A stretch of DNA of 64,000 bases from Methyloversatilis sp. (GTDB lineage Bacteria > Pseudomonadota > Gammaproteobacteria > Burkholderiales > Rhodocyclaceae), in assembly GCF_030698125.1 (NCBI RefSeq), contig NZ_JAUYNV010000050.1, forward strand, positions 1-64,000, written 5' to 3'. Positions 27,901 through 35,130 of this stretch are shown piece after piece (position 1 is the first letter of the stretch; each line of letters starts with the position of its first letter). A model generated the notes under the pieces. It had not been told where the DNA came from and did not search any database. It saw nothing but the letters and a program-made list of their open reading frames with translations. Both the position numbers and the translations under genes were made by a program.

Positions 27901-30340
27901 TGGTCCATGCCCCCGACACATCGATGCTGGCGCCAGCGCCGACAACGATATCGCGGGTTGCGGCATTGCCGCTGGCACCATTCACGTCAACGGTGTGCGC
28001 GACGAATTCGCCACCGGGCAGCCGGACATCGCCGTAAAGGTCAATCTCGCGTGCAGTCAGGGTAATGCTGGAGCCGGCAGCGGCCGATATACGGACGTCA
28101 TCGGGCAGCACGACGTGGCCGCTTGATGTCAGTGACAGATGATCGATACCGCCGGCGAACAGCCCGGCGGACAGCAACAGTTCGTCCGGCGCGCTCGACG
28201 CCATATCGAAGCTGCGTGCTGGCGCCGTGGTCACGAAGCGCACATCGCCCACGGGCGCCAGCAAGGTGGTGCCGTCCAGATCCCCGGTGACGCGCAGCGT
28301 TCCACCCTGGGAGCGCGAAGATTCGTCCACGTTCAACCGCCCCTTTTGCTCAAAGAAGCGGCGGTTTTCCGACTGGAACTGCTGGCGCTCGCGCTCGGTC
28401 AGCAGCGCGTTGTAGCGATCAACAACGGCCGAGCCGGCACTTGAAGCAAGGGTGAGCTCATGCAATGCGGCGCGTACCGCAGCGCTGTCTCGTTGTAGCT
28501 GGCCGTTGACGGTCGCGGCATTCACCCGACCGTCGAGCGCAACGTGTGCGCCGCTTACGGTAAGCGTGCCGGCATCGCTGCCCACCGTGCGTGCCGCCAC
28601 CTGCCGGGTCGAATCGAGGACGTTACCGGTGTAGCGCACATCAGCCGATGCCGAATTCGCCTTCACGCTGGTGCCTCCCACCATTTCGAGGCGCGACTCG
28701 TTAATGCTGCCGGCCTGATAGACGACGCTGCCGCCCGAAATGTCGAGGGTCGCACCACCCGATACGAGCACATCGCCCTCTGCCTGCAGCGCAATGCTGC
28801 CGCCAACGGCTGACAACTCCGAAACGCTGCGCGAAATGCCTGCGCGGTAGCCGGACACGTCAGCAAGCGGCGCGCCGGTCGCCGGATCGATGCCGTTCAT
28901 CACATCGACCCATATTTTCTTGCCCGACAACATACCGACTGCCTTGCCATCGACCAGCCGGCCATACGCCGGGTCCCGCTGCAGCGGCGAGTCCTTCAGT
29001 TCATTGCTGCGCAGTTCGATCTGAACAATGTTGCGGCCTGCATCAACGGCCACGCCTTCGATGCCCGATACGTCGATGGATACGCCATCGCCCAGCACGA
29101 CGCGCCCGGCTTCACCGTCGCGCGCCAGCGCAGTCACGGCCACGTTCGCAGCCGGTGCCAGGATGTGCGCACCGTTTCCGCCACTGTCCTTGCCGTCGAG
29201 CGACACACGATGACCGTTCACCCTGATTTCAGACGGATTGAACGCCACGTCGTCGCGCAAGGTGAGCACATTGCCATTGGCATCGTAGGTGTCTTCCGGC
29301 AGCACCGAAGTCGTGCTCGCGCTACCCAGCCTGACATCACCCGTACGCGAAAAACCGGGCACCTGCACGTCGCCCGTCGCCGTAGTGACGGTGCGCGCGA
29401 CCATGGTGTCGCGTGCATTCAGGTGGATGGAGCCGTTCAGCGTGACGCTGGTCGTGGTGCGCGCCGATCCGAGCTGGTTCACGTTGAGCCCGGCCAGCGT
29501 GATGTTGCCGCGTTCGGCCACCAGCTTGCCCGCGACCTCATTGCTCACGGTGCCGCCATTGTCGACTTCGATCAACAACCCACGCAGCCGGGAATCCAGC
29601 GAGTCCGCCAGATAGACCTTCTCGCCGGCTGCCAGCAGCACCTGCCCCTGGTTCGCCTGCAACGTGCCGGCGTTGGACACACGCGGTGCAGCGAGAACGA
29701 TGCGGCCATTGTCGGCCGCGATGATGCGTGCTCCAGCCTGCACCATCACGTCGCCCGCCGAGGCATCGCCGCTCAGTGCCGCACCGGTGACGCCCAGCGC
29801 CGACAGCGAGCGGTTGATCAGTTCGTCATTCAGTCGGAGCGACGATGCGACAAGTCCGCCGACATCGACCACGGCATTCGGCCCGAACAGCACACCGGCC
29901 TGATTGAAGAGGAACACCTGACCGTTGGCCTGGATGCTGCCGTAAATGTCACTGCGTGGCCCGCCCGGCAGCACGACGTTGATCGCACGCGACGTGACAT
30001 CGGGCTGCACGAAACGCACCGCATGTCCCTGGTCGACGCTGAAACTGTTCCACTGCATCACCACCGGCGCCGCCGTGGTCTGCGTGATCGTCATCGTCGA
30101 GCCATTCACCACGGGTGCCGCTGCCATGCCGGGAGAATTGGGCGCAATGAACGTGCCTGCCGCAACAGGCAAGGGGCCATTGGCAGAGACGCCGAGCGAG
30201 AACGCGGCCGCCATCGCGCCTGCCAGTACGCGCAGCGTGGCGCAACGGCCGCGCTTGCCGCGCGCACGCATGTGCTCGGCGACAGGCACCCAGCAGCCGG
30301 TCAGATCATTGAATTTCAGACGATATCGATTGCGGTTCAT
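18917..30340 (-). CDS. Giant two-partner secretion exoprotein (TpsA, FHA-like, DUF3739)
   Basis: This surface or secreted protein of about 3807 residues is exported through the TpsB pore encoded upstream. It begins with an extended signal (ESPR, about 1-24, RYRLKFNDLTGCWVPVAEH) and cleavage near residue 54. The TPS domain (about 55-180) follows, with the diagnostic segment FLFNQAGVLFGPNAVVDVGG. A very long beta-helix region full of GD.. and ..A..V.V.G repeats follows. Two helical stretches break it: about 2540-2725 (alanine-rich) and about 3350-3480, the latter within the DUF3739 C-terminal region. The last 20 residues hold C-x8-C, the only cysteines I find in the mature protein. The start at 30340 has AGGAG 8 nt upstream. 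Likely an adhesin; its target is unknown. Confidence 0.93.
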   Translation of the reverse strand: MNRNRYRLKFNDLTGCWVPVAEHMRARGKRGRCATLRVLAGAMAAAFSLGVSANGPLPVAAGTFIAPNSPGMAAAPVVNGSTMTITQTTAAPVVMQWNSFSVDQGHAVRFVQPDVTSRAINVVLPGGPRSDIYGSIQANGQVFLFNQAGVLFGPNAVVDVGGLVASSLRLNDELINRSLSALGVTGAALSGDASAGDVMVQAGARIIAADNGRIVLAAPRVSNAGTLQANQGQVLLAAGEKVYLADSLDSRLRGLLIEVDNGGTVSNEVAGKLVAERGNITLAGLNVNQLGSARTTTSVTLNGSIHLNARDTMVARTVTTATGDVQVPGFSRTGDVRLGSASTTSVLPEDTYDANGNVLTLRDDVAFNPSEIRVNGHRVSLDGKDSGGNGAHILAPAANVAVTALARDGEAGRVVLGDGVSIDVSGIEGVAVDAGRNIVQIELRSNELKDSPLQRDPAYGRLVDGKAVGMLSGKKIWVDVMNGIDPATGAPLADVSGYRAGISRSVSELSAVGGSIALQAEGDVLVSGGATLDISGGSVVYQAGSINESRLEMVGGTSVKANSASADVRYTGNVLDSTRQVAARTVGSDAGTLTVSGAHVALDGRVNAATVNGQLQRDSAAVRAALHELTLASSAGSAVVDRYNALLTERERQQFQSENRRFFEQKGRLNVDESSRSQGGTLRVTGDLDGTTLLAPVGDVRFVTTAPARSFDMASSAPDELLLSAGLFAGGIDHLSLTSSGHVVLPDDVRISAAAGSSITLTAREIDLYGDVRLPGGEFVAHTVDVNGASGNAATRDIVVGAGASIDVSGAWTNDRVSRPGVNSPPIVRADGGRIELVSTSDLQVSGSLDVSAGGWIDGAGKFHPGDAGEIALASGNSGAATGTAPQSRLVIDGQLSGYALTDGRVAGQGGTLNLTASAIEIVDGIDTNTSASGVLTLGDDWVGSGGFERFNLSARGTLNVRTGAHLQPRPSARLIDQAMRATPSGSLLAGAGTLKPLDLWFRSPTSIELSSALRPNGGVTVEQGASIEVDAGGHIALRSNGNITLAGTLTARGGSVALNTQTAGSDETTLITSDQIHLTDSALIDVSGTVFYNPLQLAAGRYVGKLLGGGVVDIDAGRGFIVARAGAKVRADGAVAPLDLVLRSGTAAVRSNVASTGGDISISAREGVMWDAGLSARGGDSSVAGGSLVFALTKPVGDDWQSTDDSLYVGQTTLGNPALSTVINAAPRIVVSDDDAAGSASIAAGGRVPVTGNVGVARIAADLISAGGFSDLTLRSNRLVEFSESVDLSLPGQLQIDAFNVRGLADANVNLSAAYVLLGPQAASNRPLPPTATGLGKLSVQAEQIMLRGRSFIDGFDQVLLSAAGDIQATGALERVSSQLDAAIELRGGLATNADLTLRAAQVYPTSGSAFDIELRNRPDGVLRIESSGRTPGVALSAYGDLELVAPHIEQAGYLRAPMGSLLLVAARIDDTAGVNDSSVLRQAFSGSTVTLLSGSITSVAGDDVVVPFGTTTTSGREWIFSPGVVNNIESAPDKRVRLEADNVVTSAGSLVDLSGRGDVSAAEWIPGPGGSTDVLAPVDGLQRYAVVPMVSAGSVPYDPTLWAESGIEQGATIELLTAAGGLPAGKYVLLPARYGLMEGAFVLTVRSAAGEFDAAASRQQVDGTQLVAARIGRTLSGDTFAAAAPALAVEVWNGAQTRLRSEYIETQGSEFFDTDGGARFADAGRLQLLAQTSLTLAGSLGTAAGTDSLGRRGAGAQIDVSGTKLAVVGGGASAADSELAVDVATLNALGADSVLLGGTRARAADGSWVLADLSDQVRVATGDGEALRAPELLFAATDRIEVAAGSRIEAAPQSGRGNAVYRVEGSGAAADGAFVRVASAGEAALLRTAPVGARGDVVVGQGAVLAGRHLTLDATRSVSLPDNDVRSLNPAAGGSLSLSAGQLVLGDPVGNATGLVLRQDTLDALAALSVLNLRSYGEISLIDSVRIGSAAMNTLSLDAASITGRDGAAIGGAPVVARIEAKNVALTNSSAATSNVSGVAGRGAQLDIVASGDIELGSTASGELEASLAYAGFDQVNMHAGDELTGSARGTHDVSGALDISAARVTTATAAKTTVRADGILTVRGGDSAARAPSGLAGKLSLQGEDVSISGRVDMNGGDIEVRALSGDVSVASTARLNADGFSTKLGSQTVGVGAGAITLRSDNGNIDLASGARVSVAGKGGADAGLLALSAIKGTVGFGATLDGAAETGGAGGAFVADVDTLGGNGSLSPLAGATGSFTQSRAVRVRSGDIRLDDGQTIRAERIALAADDGAITLAGTLDASGSEGGDVRVFAQAGERDGSGRLTLTDSARILARGSVGDGGHVELGVSAADTSTQSPMLSLEAGSRIDVGSSTAGAAGGEVVLRAPRSDDGLDLALRAEGAQIDGARKVWVESVKVYDGNEITATGGDGKVSFTVPVVGARTPSSGMIGALTGTSVIYVDAAVLSNVSQRNSVNANARTTAEEAARVIFGLHLSGAADGDDFAALTRLDAASYLAGTLAYQATQVTSDDSQDITIRALAQSAITQAVLNGEGAAGVVAAALSAFNTDPGNPMVSAAQIAAAREAVIAGIGASNPTDVARNTGATATRILGSVRAATGLAADHPAFLMLADSRVNDLIAIPTAVEQTAAAATGAGSADVARDAAFVAYAYNRFQMPTTVAAASREQVYQTVGDSVSAKVDAIWAGSAVLTDTRTVIQHGDRILASVGLDHMAGAGVRAAAEIRANGDLVVSQELNFGEHAIRGGTSGNAQVYVPYWRDGEHAGSLTLAATGDVRINATISDGVDRFNNTRTRVGADNSSWSMRVVAGADAMAADPMATVGNAGSVIVGAGRQLRTGEGRLEVSAAADVILGSATSAIYSIGAQDAVLGVRYGQFGGDVIVNAGGDLRTADNVTAAPADVTNWLRRQAALAADGSILQGQAPGWWADYAQFGQGVATLGGGDLRVQTGGNVRNVVLAAAGGAQLTGAVGTQAADSPLRMSDAGDVSIRSAGDVLDVTLMSSAGNIDVDAGGRVGATDSGTSGVRVSMMDSMVRIAAKGDAVVAAVSNPTLEGSGTQAYFSTYSAQSSLGITSLGGDAFLGGGGKLPASLSLVSVSGGAGVAGGVMHPSARGALDVLALKDVDFNATLVMSDVAPSALPSIRKPVNTTGDRDALYQVGEFSGAGRHDPDLLAARGDRRVHVVSATGDVNGPDSSSPSGVFNALVSPIPVTISAARDIRDFGLRVDHPTADSSSLISAGRDVIFSTTTSSPGGPLIDNEGEGIVIGGGGELLIAAGRDVVLANSYGIVSRGNYDNPYLPASASAIQVLAGTSVIDYEALLAYARPGTAVGDDSFDRSLQALLAAEGTSLDAVLADEQNAGLVSARERGRADLAKWFAAWDEALLGAMRTRSDDPSMSMEGARSLFATLSQDERTTFMNSQRVALNEVLFASLRYVGRAGVALGLGPTSYAAGFQLMEKVFPYEAQTVDGEVVKTEVNGINYPQSASGGGSIDLFRSQIKTEQDVQNVWSLRELADPSIPASAKQYASAIALFAPFGSVNIGLPSGSGGDASRSGVVVVGKGNIDVIARDDIQVGVSRVFTLDGGSIQQWSSFGDQDAGRGSKTAAATPPPQLRAVGDSFVLDVSGAVSGSGIGTLKTRPDTREGDVRLYAPNGQIDAGDAGIRVSGNFEVGAQRVIGADNISVGGATSGTAVSAPAAAPVSGVSTNNNESQRAASDPAATASGGREQRDQNSILTVELVGLGEDPTASGCDDDSKDEDCKERATRAN

Positions 30341-30405
30341 GGCTATGCTCCTGCTGCTGTGGCGCCGGTCAGACAAACGTCTTCACGATGCCCACCCAAC
30401 ATGAC

Positions 30406-30444
30406 CGGCTGGTTGCGTTCGTGGCTTGCATGCGCAACCAGCCG
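30406..30444. other. 12-bp hairpin in the tpsB-tpsA gap
   Basis: CGGCTGGTTGCG (30406-30417) and its exact complement (30433-30444) flank a 15-nt loop in the 158-nt gap between the transporter and exoprotein genes. No T-run follows. It may lower or stabilise transcript levels and so set different expression for the two partners. Confidence 0.6.
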
Positions 30445-30498
30445 CTAAACAATCGTTAACTGCGGGCGCCCGCGAACCGGGCCACCCTCCGCCGGCAC

Positions 30499-32106
30499 TC
30501 AGAACACGTACTTGATGCGCAGCACCGCGCGATTGTCACCATCAAGGGTTCGTCCGGGGCCATCGGCGCCGTCATGCAGGGCATGCGCCCACATCAGCTC
30601 TCCGCTGAAGGCCTGTGCGATGTCGAAGCGCAGCCCGATGCCTGCACCGGCCATCAATGCGCGCCCGGTCTGCCCGGGCAGAGGTTCGCGAATGCGCACT
30701 GTCGCCCAGTCATAGAAAGCAAGCGCGATCAGTCCGATGCGCCCATCGGCAAACGCCACCCGAGGTGCGCGCAATTCGACGCTGGCGCGCGTACCCATGT
30801 CACCGATACGCTCGCTTTCGAGATAGCCACGCACCGAATCAATCCCCCCGGCGGCGAATTGCTCGGTGTTGACCAGCGGCGAGCCCGTGCGCTGAAGGTC
30901 GATCCGCGCAAAGGCGCTGAAGCCGGCCATCAGCTGCCTCGTGTGCTGCAGGTCCAGGCGAAGCACGGAGAAACTGGGCGTGGCGCCAGGGCGCCGGCAC
31001 TCGAACTGATCGACGACCACACCGTTGCAGTTGATCGAGCGTGCGTTGAAAGCCTCCATGCCCAGCGTGAGCCCCGCCCCGAAACGCCACTCGCTACCCA
31101 CGTCGACCAGCGAGCCATTCCAGTTGGCCGCCAGCGTCGCGTAACGAACCGGCTGACTCAGATTGAATACGCCACCGAACAGCCGCGTATCCTGTTTGTT
31201 GTCCTTGTAGTCTCCGCCGAGCACCACCGAATGGAAGAGGCCGCCACGCATCGGGAGGGGTTTCACCCATCGCAGGCCGACCGTGCTGCCCCGACCGAGT
31301 GACTGCGTGCCGAACACGGTCGGTACGTCACTGTCACTGTTGACGGCATACGCCGCCAACGTGGCGTCCTGCCCCACCGGCATCGAATAGTTCAGCGCCC
31401 AGACTTCCACATCGTCACGGTTGCGCGGCGACACGAACCAGCTGACACCGAGGGAATGGCGGCGCTGCCAAAGGTTGTCGTAGCGCAGCGATGCTTCGAT
31501 GCGCCCGGTCTTGGTGTCGGCGCTCTGCTTGTTGTTCAGTTCAACGCTGCCGTGCAGCGGTGACTTGTCTTCGATCGCCAGTTCCATCTCGACGCTGCCG
31601 GGGTTGCGGCCCGAACGCAGCAGCGGGGTCACCTGCATGTCGGGATTACGCGCCAGACGCCCGAGATCCTCCTGCACCTCGTTGAAGTTGGGCACGGTTC
31701 CCTCACCCATCGACGGCGTGCCTTCCTTGATCCGTGACGGCAGTGTGTATTCGGCACCCGCCACGCGGGTGCGCTGTATGCGCCCTTCGACCACGCGCAG
31801 TCGTACCAGTCCCTCATCCACCTTCTGTTCCGGCACCTCGACACTGACCGTCAGAAAGCCGGCGTCGTGATAGGCCTTTTCAAGCGCCGCGCGCGCGCCA
31901 TCGACATCGGCTACCGTGCGCCGCTCGCCGAGAAAGGGGTACACCGCCCGCTCAATCGGATCTTCGGACAACACCGTGTTGCCATCGATTTCGTACTCGA
32001 AAATATCGAAGTGCTGCGTGGCGCCTTGCGCCCACGCGCAGGGGCCACCCAATAACAGGGCGCCGCACACCGCTGCACAACCCAACCATCGTGAAACGCG
32101 ATTCAC
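30499..32106 (-). CDS. Two-partner secretion transporter (TpsB, FhaC/ShlB family)
   Basis: This 535-residue outer-membrane pore secretes the exoprotein encoded downstream. A signal peptide (to about residue 26) is followed by a short linker and two POTRA domains (about 30-180, FEYEIDGNTVLS to DKSPLHGSV). A 16-strand barrel follows with the family motif VRGYLESE and a terminal phenylalanine (RIKYVF). The length is typical for FhaC-like proteins. Gene order B then A on the same strand implies one operon. There is no strong Shine-Dalgarno before the ATG. Confidence 0.95.
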   Translation of the reverse strand: MNRVSRWLGCAAVCGALLLGGPCAWAQGATQHFDIFEYEIDGNTVLSEDPIERAVYPFLGERRTVADVDGARAALEKAYHDAGFLTVSVEVPEQKVDEGLVRLRVVEGRIQRTRVAGAEYTLPSRIKEGTPSMGEGTVPNFNEVQEDLGRLARNPDMQVTPLLRSGRNPGSVEMELAIEDKSPLHGSVELNNKQSADTKTGRIEASLRYDNLWQRRHSLGVSWFVSPRNRDDVEVWALNYSMPVGQDATLAAYAVNSDSDVPTVFGTQSLGRGSTVGLRWVKPLPMRGGLFHSVVLGGDYKDNKQDTRLFGGVFNLSQPVRYATLAANWNGSLVDVGSEWRFGAGLTLGMEAFNARSINCNGVVVDQFECRRPGATPSFSVLRLDLQHTRQLMAGFSAFARIDLQRTGSPLVNTEQFAAGGIDSVRGYLESERIGDMGTRASVELRAPRVAFADGRIGLIALAFYDWATVRIREPLPGQTGRALMAGAGIGLRFDIAQAFSGELMWAHALHDGADGPGRTLDGDNRAVLRIKYVF

Positions 32107-32162
32107 TCGATCATCCGTTCCAGCTGCAGGGCGACCTCATCCCTGCCGGCCGCTACCATCCG

Positions 32163-32191
32163 AAAAAAAGCGAGCCCGTCACCGGGCTCGC
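32163..32191 (-). terminator. Rho-independent terminator of the PstS-like gene
   Basis: On the minus strand a 9-bp GC stem (32183-32191 with 32170-32178, 4-nt loop) is followed by seven T residues (complement of 32163-32169). It lies 47 nt after the stop of the gene ending at 32238 and separates it from tpsB. Confidence 0.9.
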
Positions 32192-32237
32192 CTGCTGAAG
32201 GCACCCGCCGAAGCGGGCACCCGGGTGCTGCATCCGA

Positions 32238-33776
32238 TCAGAAGCGACGCATCGGCGAGCACGAATTGCCGCCGCGCGAGAACTTCGTGACGTAAGCCGG
32301 CTTGGTGGTGTAATCGCCGATCGTCGGCAGCGTGGCGTAGGCGTTCGGCACCGAAGTGAAGTTGCCGCCGTCGTTGCCGGTATAGGTCGTGCTGCCGGCA
32401 CGCTTGATGAACTCGGCGATGAAGGACTTCTTCGTGGCATTCACCGGATCATTCATTGACGGCACCGGGTCGCCCACGTCGTTCGTCACGGCATCGTTGC
32501 GGTACTGCATCGACAGTTCGTAGGTGAAGTCCCACTTGCCGTCGAGCAGGTTCTGCTTCGACGGAGCGATACCCGTCGCACCGGCCGACGAGGTCTGGCT
32601 CGACGGTGTGAATACACCGGCGCCGTCCATGTTGCGGAAGGTCCAGCCGCCTTCGGTCGCATGGTTCTCACGGCCGTAGCTGTCCAGCGACAGCACGCCG
32701 ATGGCGCGGAAGGGCGTCGGCGAGCGGTCGAAGCGGACGCGATACCAGAAATCGTTCGACCCCTTGGTCTTGAAATCGGCGTGGTTCTGGGCTGCGAACA
32801 GACACTTGCGCACATCGCCGGAACCGGAGTTCTCGATCACGACATAGGCCGGCTTGCCATTCTCGTCAAGCACGCTCGGGTCGATCTCAAACGGGTCGGT
32901 TTCGCTGCCGTCGCCATTGCCGGTGAAGGCTTCCGGCGACGAGTCGGCGATACCGGCCGGCGCAACAGCCGCGTTGGACGCCGATGTGCAGGGGAAGCTG
33001 CCGTAGAAGGCGTTGTAGCTGGTCTGTGTGCCGGAACCATTGACGCGGCGACACACGATGACACCGGCGTTGGTACCATCGACCTGGTCCCAGTTGCGGA
33101 TCAGACCCTGCAGCATCGAGCCGTAGGTGGTGCGGCTCAACGAGGTCGTTGCCGGCACGGCATTGGTGGCCACCTGACCGAACATCAGCGCATTGACCGC
33201 GAAGTTCGCGAACACGCCACGTTCGGCGTCGGTCAGTTCGGGCTGGCCGTTTTCGGTGTTGAACGGCTCGCGGAACATGCGCGGCTCGACGTCGGACACG
33301 CCGAAGTCGGAAATTTCACCGTTGTTCAGGCTCGGATCTTCGTGGTTTTCGACGCCCGGATCGATACCCTTGAGGCCACAACGACGGGTACCCAGATCGC
33401 AGTCGTCCATATTCAGCGACTGGATGCGCTGGGCACGGGCCACCGGGTCTACACCCCACACCGACCCACCCTTCGAGCGCTTGAAGAACGCAACCGGCGT
33501 GCCTGCGGTAACGCCCGGAATGCCGGCCTTGGCCGTGCCGATGAAGGCGCGGAAGTCAGTGCCGCTGATTTCAACGCCTTGCGCATTGGTGGCGCGGTTG
33601 CGGTACTCAACCACGTTATCGAGCATCTGGTTCGTCAGGTCGGCCAGGAAGTTGTCCGGTGCCGTGGCACCGGTCAGGTAGATCTTGGTGTAGCCGGTCA
33701 GATCGACCGAGGCGGCGTGGGCGGACATGCCGGCGAAGGCAACGGCGCACCCGGCGACGAGAGCTTTGATTTTCAT
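32238..33776 (-). CDS. Secreted PstS-like substrate-binding protein
   Basis: This 512-residue exported protein has a clean signal peptide (cleavage after MSAHAA). The mature part opens with IYLTGATAPDNFLADL and later has CRRVNGSGTQTSYNAF, which recall the TGAGAT and R..GSGT phosphate-binding loops of PstS-type proteins. Large insertions rich in N, D and S make it longer than a normal PstS (about 320-350). No transporter genes adjoin it, so it may bind a ligand outside the cell or act as a surface protein. AAGGA precedes the ATG and a strong terminator follows. The family assignment is moderate. Confidence 0.75.
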   Translation of the reverse strand: MKIKALVAGCAVAFAGMSAHAASVDLTGYTKIYLTGATAPDNFLADLTNQMLDNVVEYRNRATNAQGVEISGTDFRAFIGTAKAGIPGVTAGTPVAFFKRSKGGSVWGVDPVARAQRIQSLNMDDCDLGTRRCGLKGIDPGVENHEDPSLNNGEISDFGVSDVEPRMFREPFNTENGQPELTDAERGVFANFAVNALMFGQVATNAVPATTSLSRTTYGSMLQGLIRNWDQVDGTNAGVIVCRRVNGSGTQTSYNAFYGSFPCTSASNAAVAPAGIADSSPEAFTGNGDGSETDPFEIDPSVLDENGKPAYVVIENSGSGDVRKCLFAAQNHADFKTKGSNDFWYRVRFDRSPTPFRAIGVLSLDSYGRENHATEGGWTFRNMDGAGVFTPSSQTSSAGATGIAPSKQNLLDGKWDFTYELSMQYRNDAVTNDVGDPVPSMNDPVNATKKSFIAEFIKRAGSTTYTGNDGGNFTSVPNAYATLPTIGDYTTKPAYVTKFSRGGNSCSPMRRF

Positions 33777-33838
33777 TCAGACATCCTTTCAGGTGAGGCG
33801 AGTGCAGACGCACCCGCCGGATTCAGACAGGTGCGCAA

Positions 33839-34672
33839 TCAGGCGCGACGACGGCGGGCGACCGCACCGATCAAGCCAAGACCAGCAAGCAGCATGGCGT
33901 AGGTTTCGGGTTCCGGCACGGCCGAAATCTGCAGGCGATAGCCGTCGTCCGCCATATAGGTGCGGGCGACGATCTGCAGGCCTTCCTTGGTCACGAAGGA
34001 CTTTGCGGTCGGTGCGATCGACGACGAGCCGTAGAACACGTTCAGGTCCATCGATTCGCCGAGCGCAGCTGCGGTCGAGCCGTTGAAGCCGGCAACACCG
34101 CCAAGATTCACACCAAGATTGCCGGCGTATGCAACACCGTCGGCAACGACGGTTTCTGCATACCCGTCGAACGCATCGTTCGTACCCGCGTGCGTACCCT
34201 TGCCATTGACCGCACCGATATAGGAATCAAACCGGGTACCGATATCATTGAAGGCTGCGAAATTGATCGCACCAGCAGTATCAACCGAGAAAGTAACGAG
34301 GAAGCGGTCCGTACCGGCGGAATCACCGGCCATCAGGTTCCACATGACGGAGCCGCTGGACTTCGACAGGAAGGACGCGAAAGAGGGCAGCGCGACGTCG
34401 AGGAAAATGCCGTCGAGCGGGGTGTTCTTGACGGTGGAAATCGTCGAGCCCGCCGTCAGCGTCGAAGTCGTGGCCGACACAAAGTTGTTCAGACGGTCGG
34501 TGGTCGCAACATCGGCGGTGTAGCCGACGCCGTTTACGCTGTCCCATGCCGAGAACACGAGTTCCGAATTACCGTCGATCGGAGCGCCTTGGCCGTTGGT
34601 GATGCGGGCTTCCGCAACACCAGCGACAGCGGTCATCGCAACAGCGACTGCCAGCAGTTTGGTTTTGAACAT
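33839..34672 (-). CDS. PEP-CTERM exosortase-substrate protein
   Basis: This 277-residue exported protein has an N-terminal signal peptide (cleavage near GVAEA). Its C-terminus ends VPEPETYAML, then a hydrophobic segment and RRRR, which is the PEP-CTERM sorting signal read by an exosortase. The body is rich in small and polar residues with no recognised enzyme domain. AGGAG lies 7 nt before the ATG. No exosortase or PEP-CTERM regulator is in the window, so it must be handled by genes elsewhere. Its role may be in the extracellular matrix. Confidence 0.92.
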   Translation of the reverse strand: MFKTKLLAVAVAMTAVAGVAEARITNGQGAPIDGNSELVFSAWDSVNGVGYTADVATTDRLNNFVSATTSTLTAGSTISTVKNTPLDGIFLDVALPSFASFLSKSSGSVMWNLMAGDSAGTDRFLVTFSVDTAGAINFAAFNDIGTRFDSYIGAVNGKGTHAGTNDAFDGYAETVVADGVAYAGNLGVNLGGVAGFNGSTAAALGESMDLNVFYGSSSIAPTAKSFVTKEGLQIVARTYMADDGYRLQISAVPEPETYAMLLAGLGLIGAVARRRRA

Positions 34673-34795
34673 GTAAATCTCCTAGGAAAGTTCGTGGGTG
34701 GTATCCGGCTTGCGCCGGACAGCCCTGCTCCACGAGGAAGCGGAACGAGAATGGCGGGCTCGCGTTACACCCGACCGAAGTGGGCAGTGCCAATG

Positions 34796-34918
34796 AATGA
34801 GCCGTTCGGACTATCTGCTGTAAAGAATTCCGTCCGTTGACCTGGGCGCGACGTTAGCGAGTGGAGATGACGAAACCGTTTCAGTCGAGCGGCCGTTTCA
34901 TAGTCCGAACGGCTCATT
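34796..34918. repeat. 123-bp element with 19-bp terminal inverted repeats
   Basis: 34796-34814 and 34900-34918 are exact 19-bp reverse complements (AATGAGCCGTTCGGACTAT and its complement) enclosing 85 nt. It lies 124 nt upstream of the PEP-CTERM gene. The left arm contains CCGTTCGGACTATC (34802-34815), found again upstream of exbB at 41745-41758. The layout could be a small miniature inverted-repeat element or a pair of binding sites. Confidence 0.7.
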
Positions 34919-35130
34919 AAAAATGGTCCGGCATCCGGAAATCGTTTCTGCACAAGGGTTTTTAGAATGATCCGTAGAAGCCGAAAATCGCCTGAAACCG
35001 TCGGTTTATTACAAGTTGCGTGGCTGCACGGGCATTTGCGGGTAGTGCTTTCGGTGTAAAGCAGGCCGGCAGAATGCGGCGGTGCATCAGAAAAAATGTG
35101 TGACGTCGTGTCACCGCAGGCCGGCACTTC
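34919..35130. other. Intergenic stretch, no gene seen
   Basis: No supported gene lies here. It is less GC-rich than its surroundings. CCGGAAATCGTTTCTGC at about 34934-34950 resembles the sequence just after the 41.75 kb dyad (CCGGAACATCGTTTCCTGC), so the shared upstream similarity extends past the 14-bp core. Confidence 0.4.

Noticed and set aside
34780-34800. Possible sigma-54 promoter before the PEP-CTERM gene
   Set aside because: TGGCAC is present on the minus strand, but the expected GC of the -12 element is not at the right distance.
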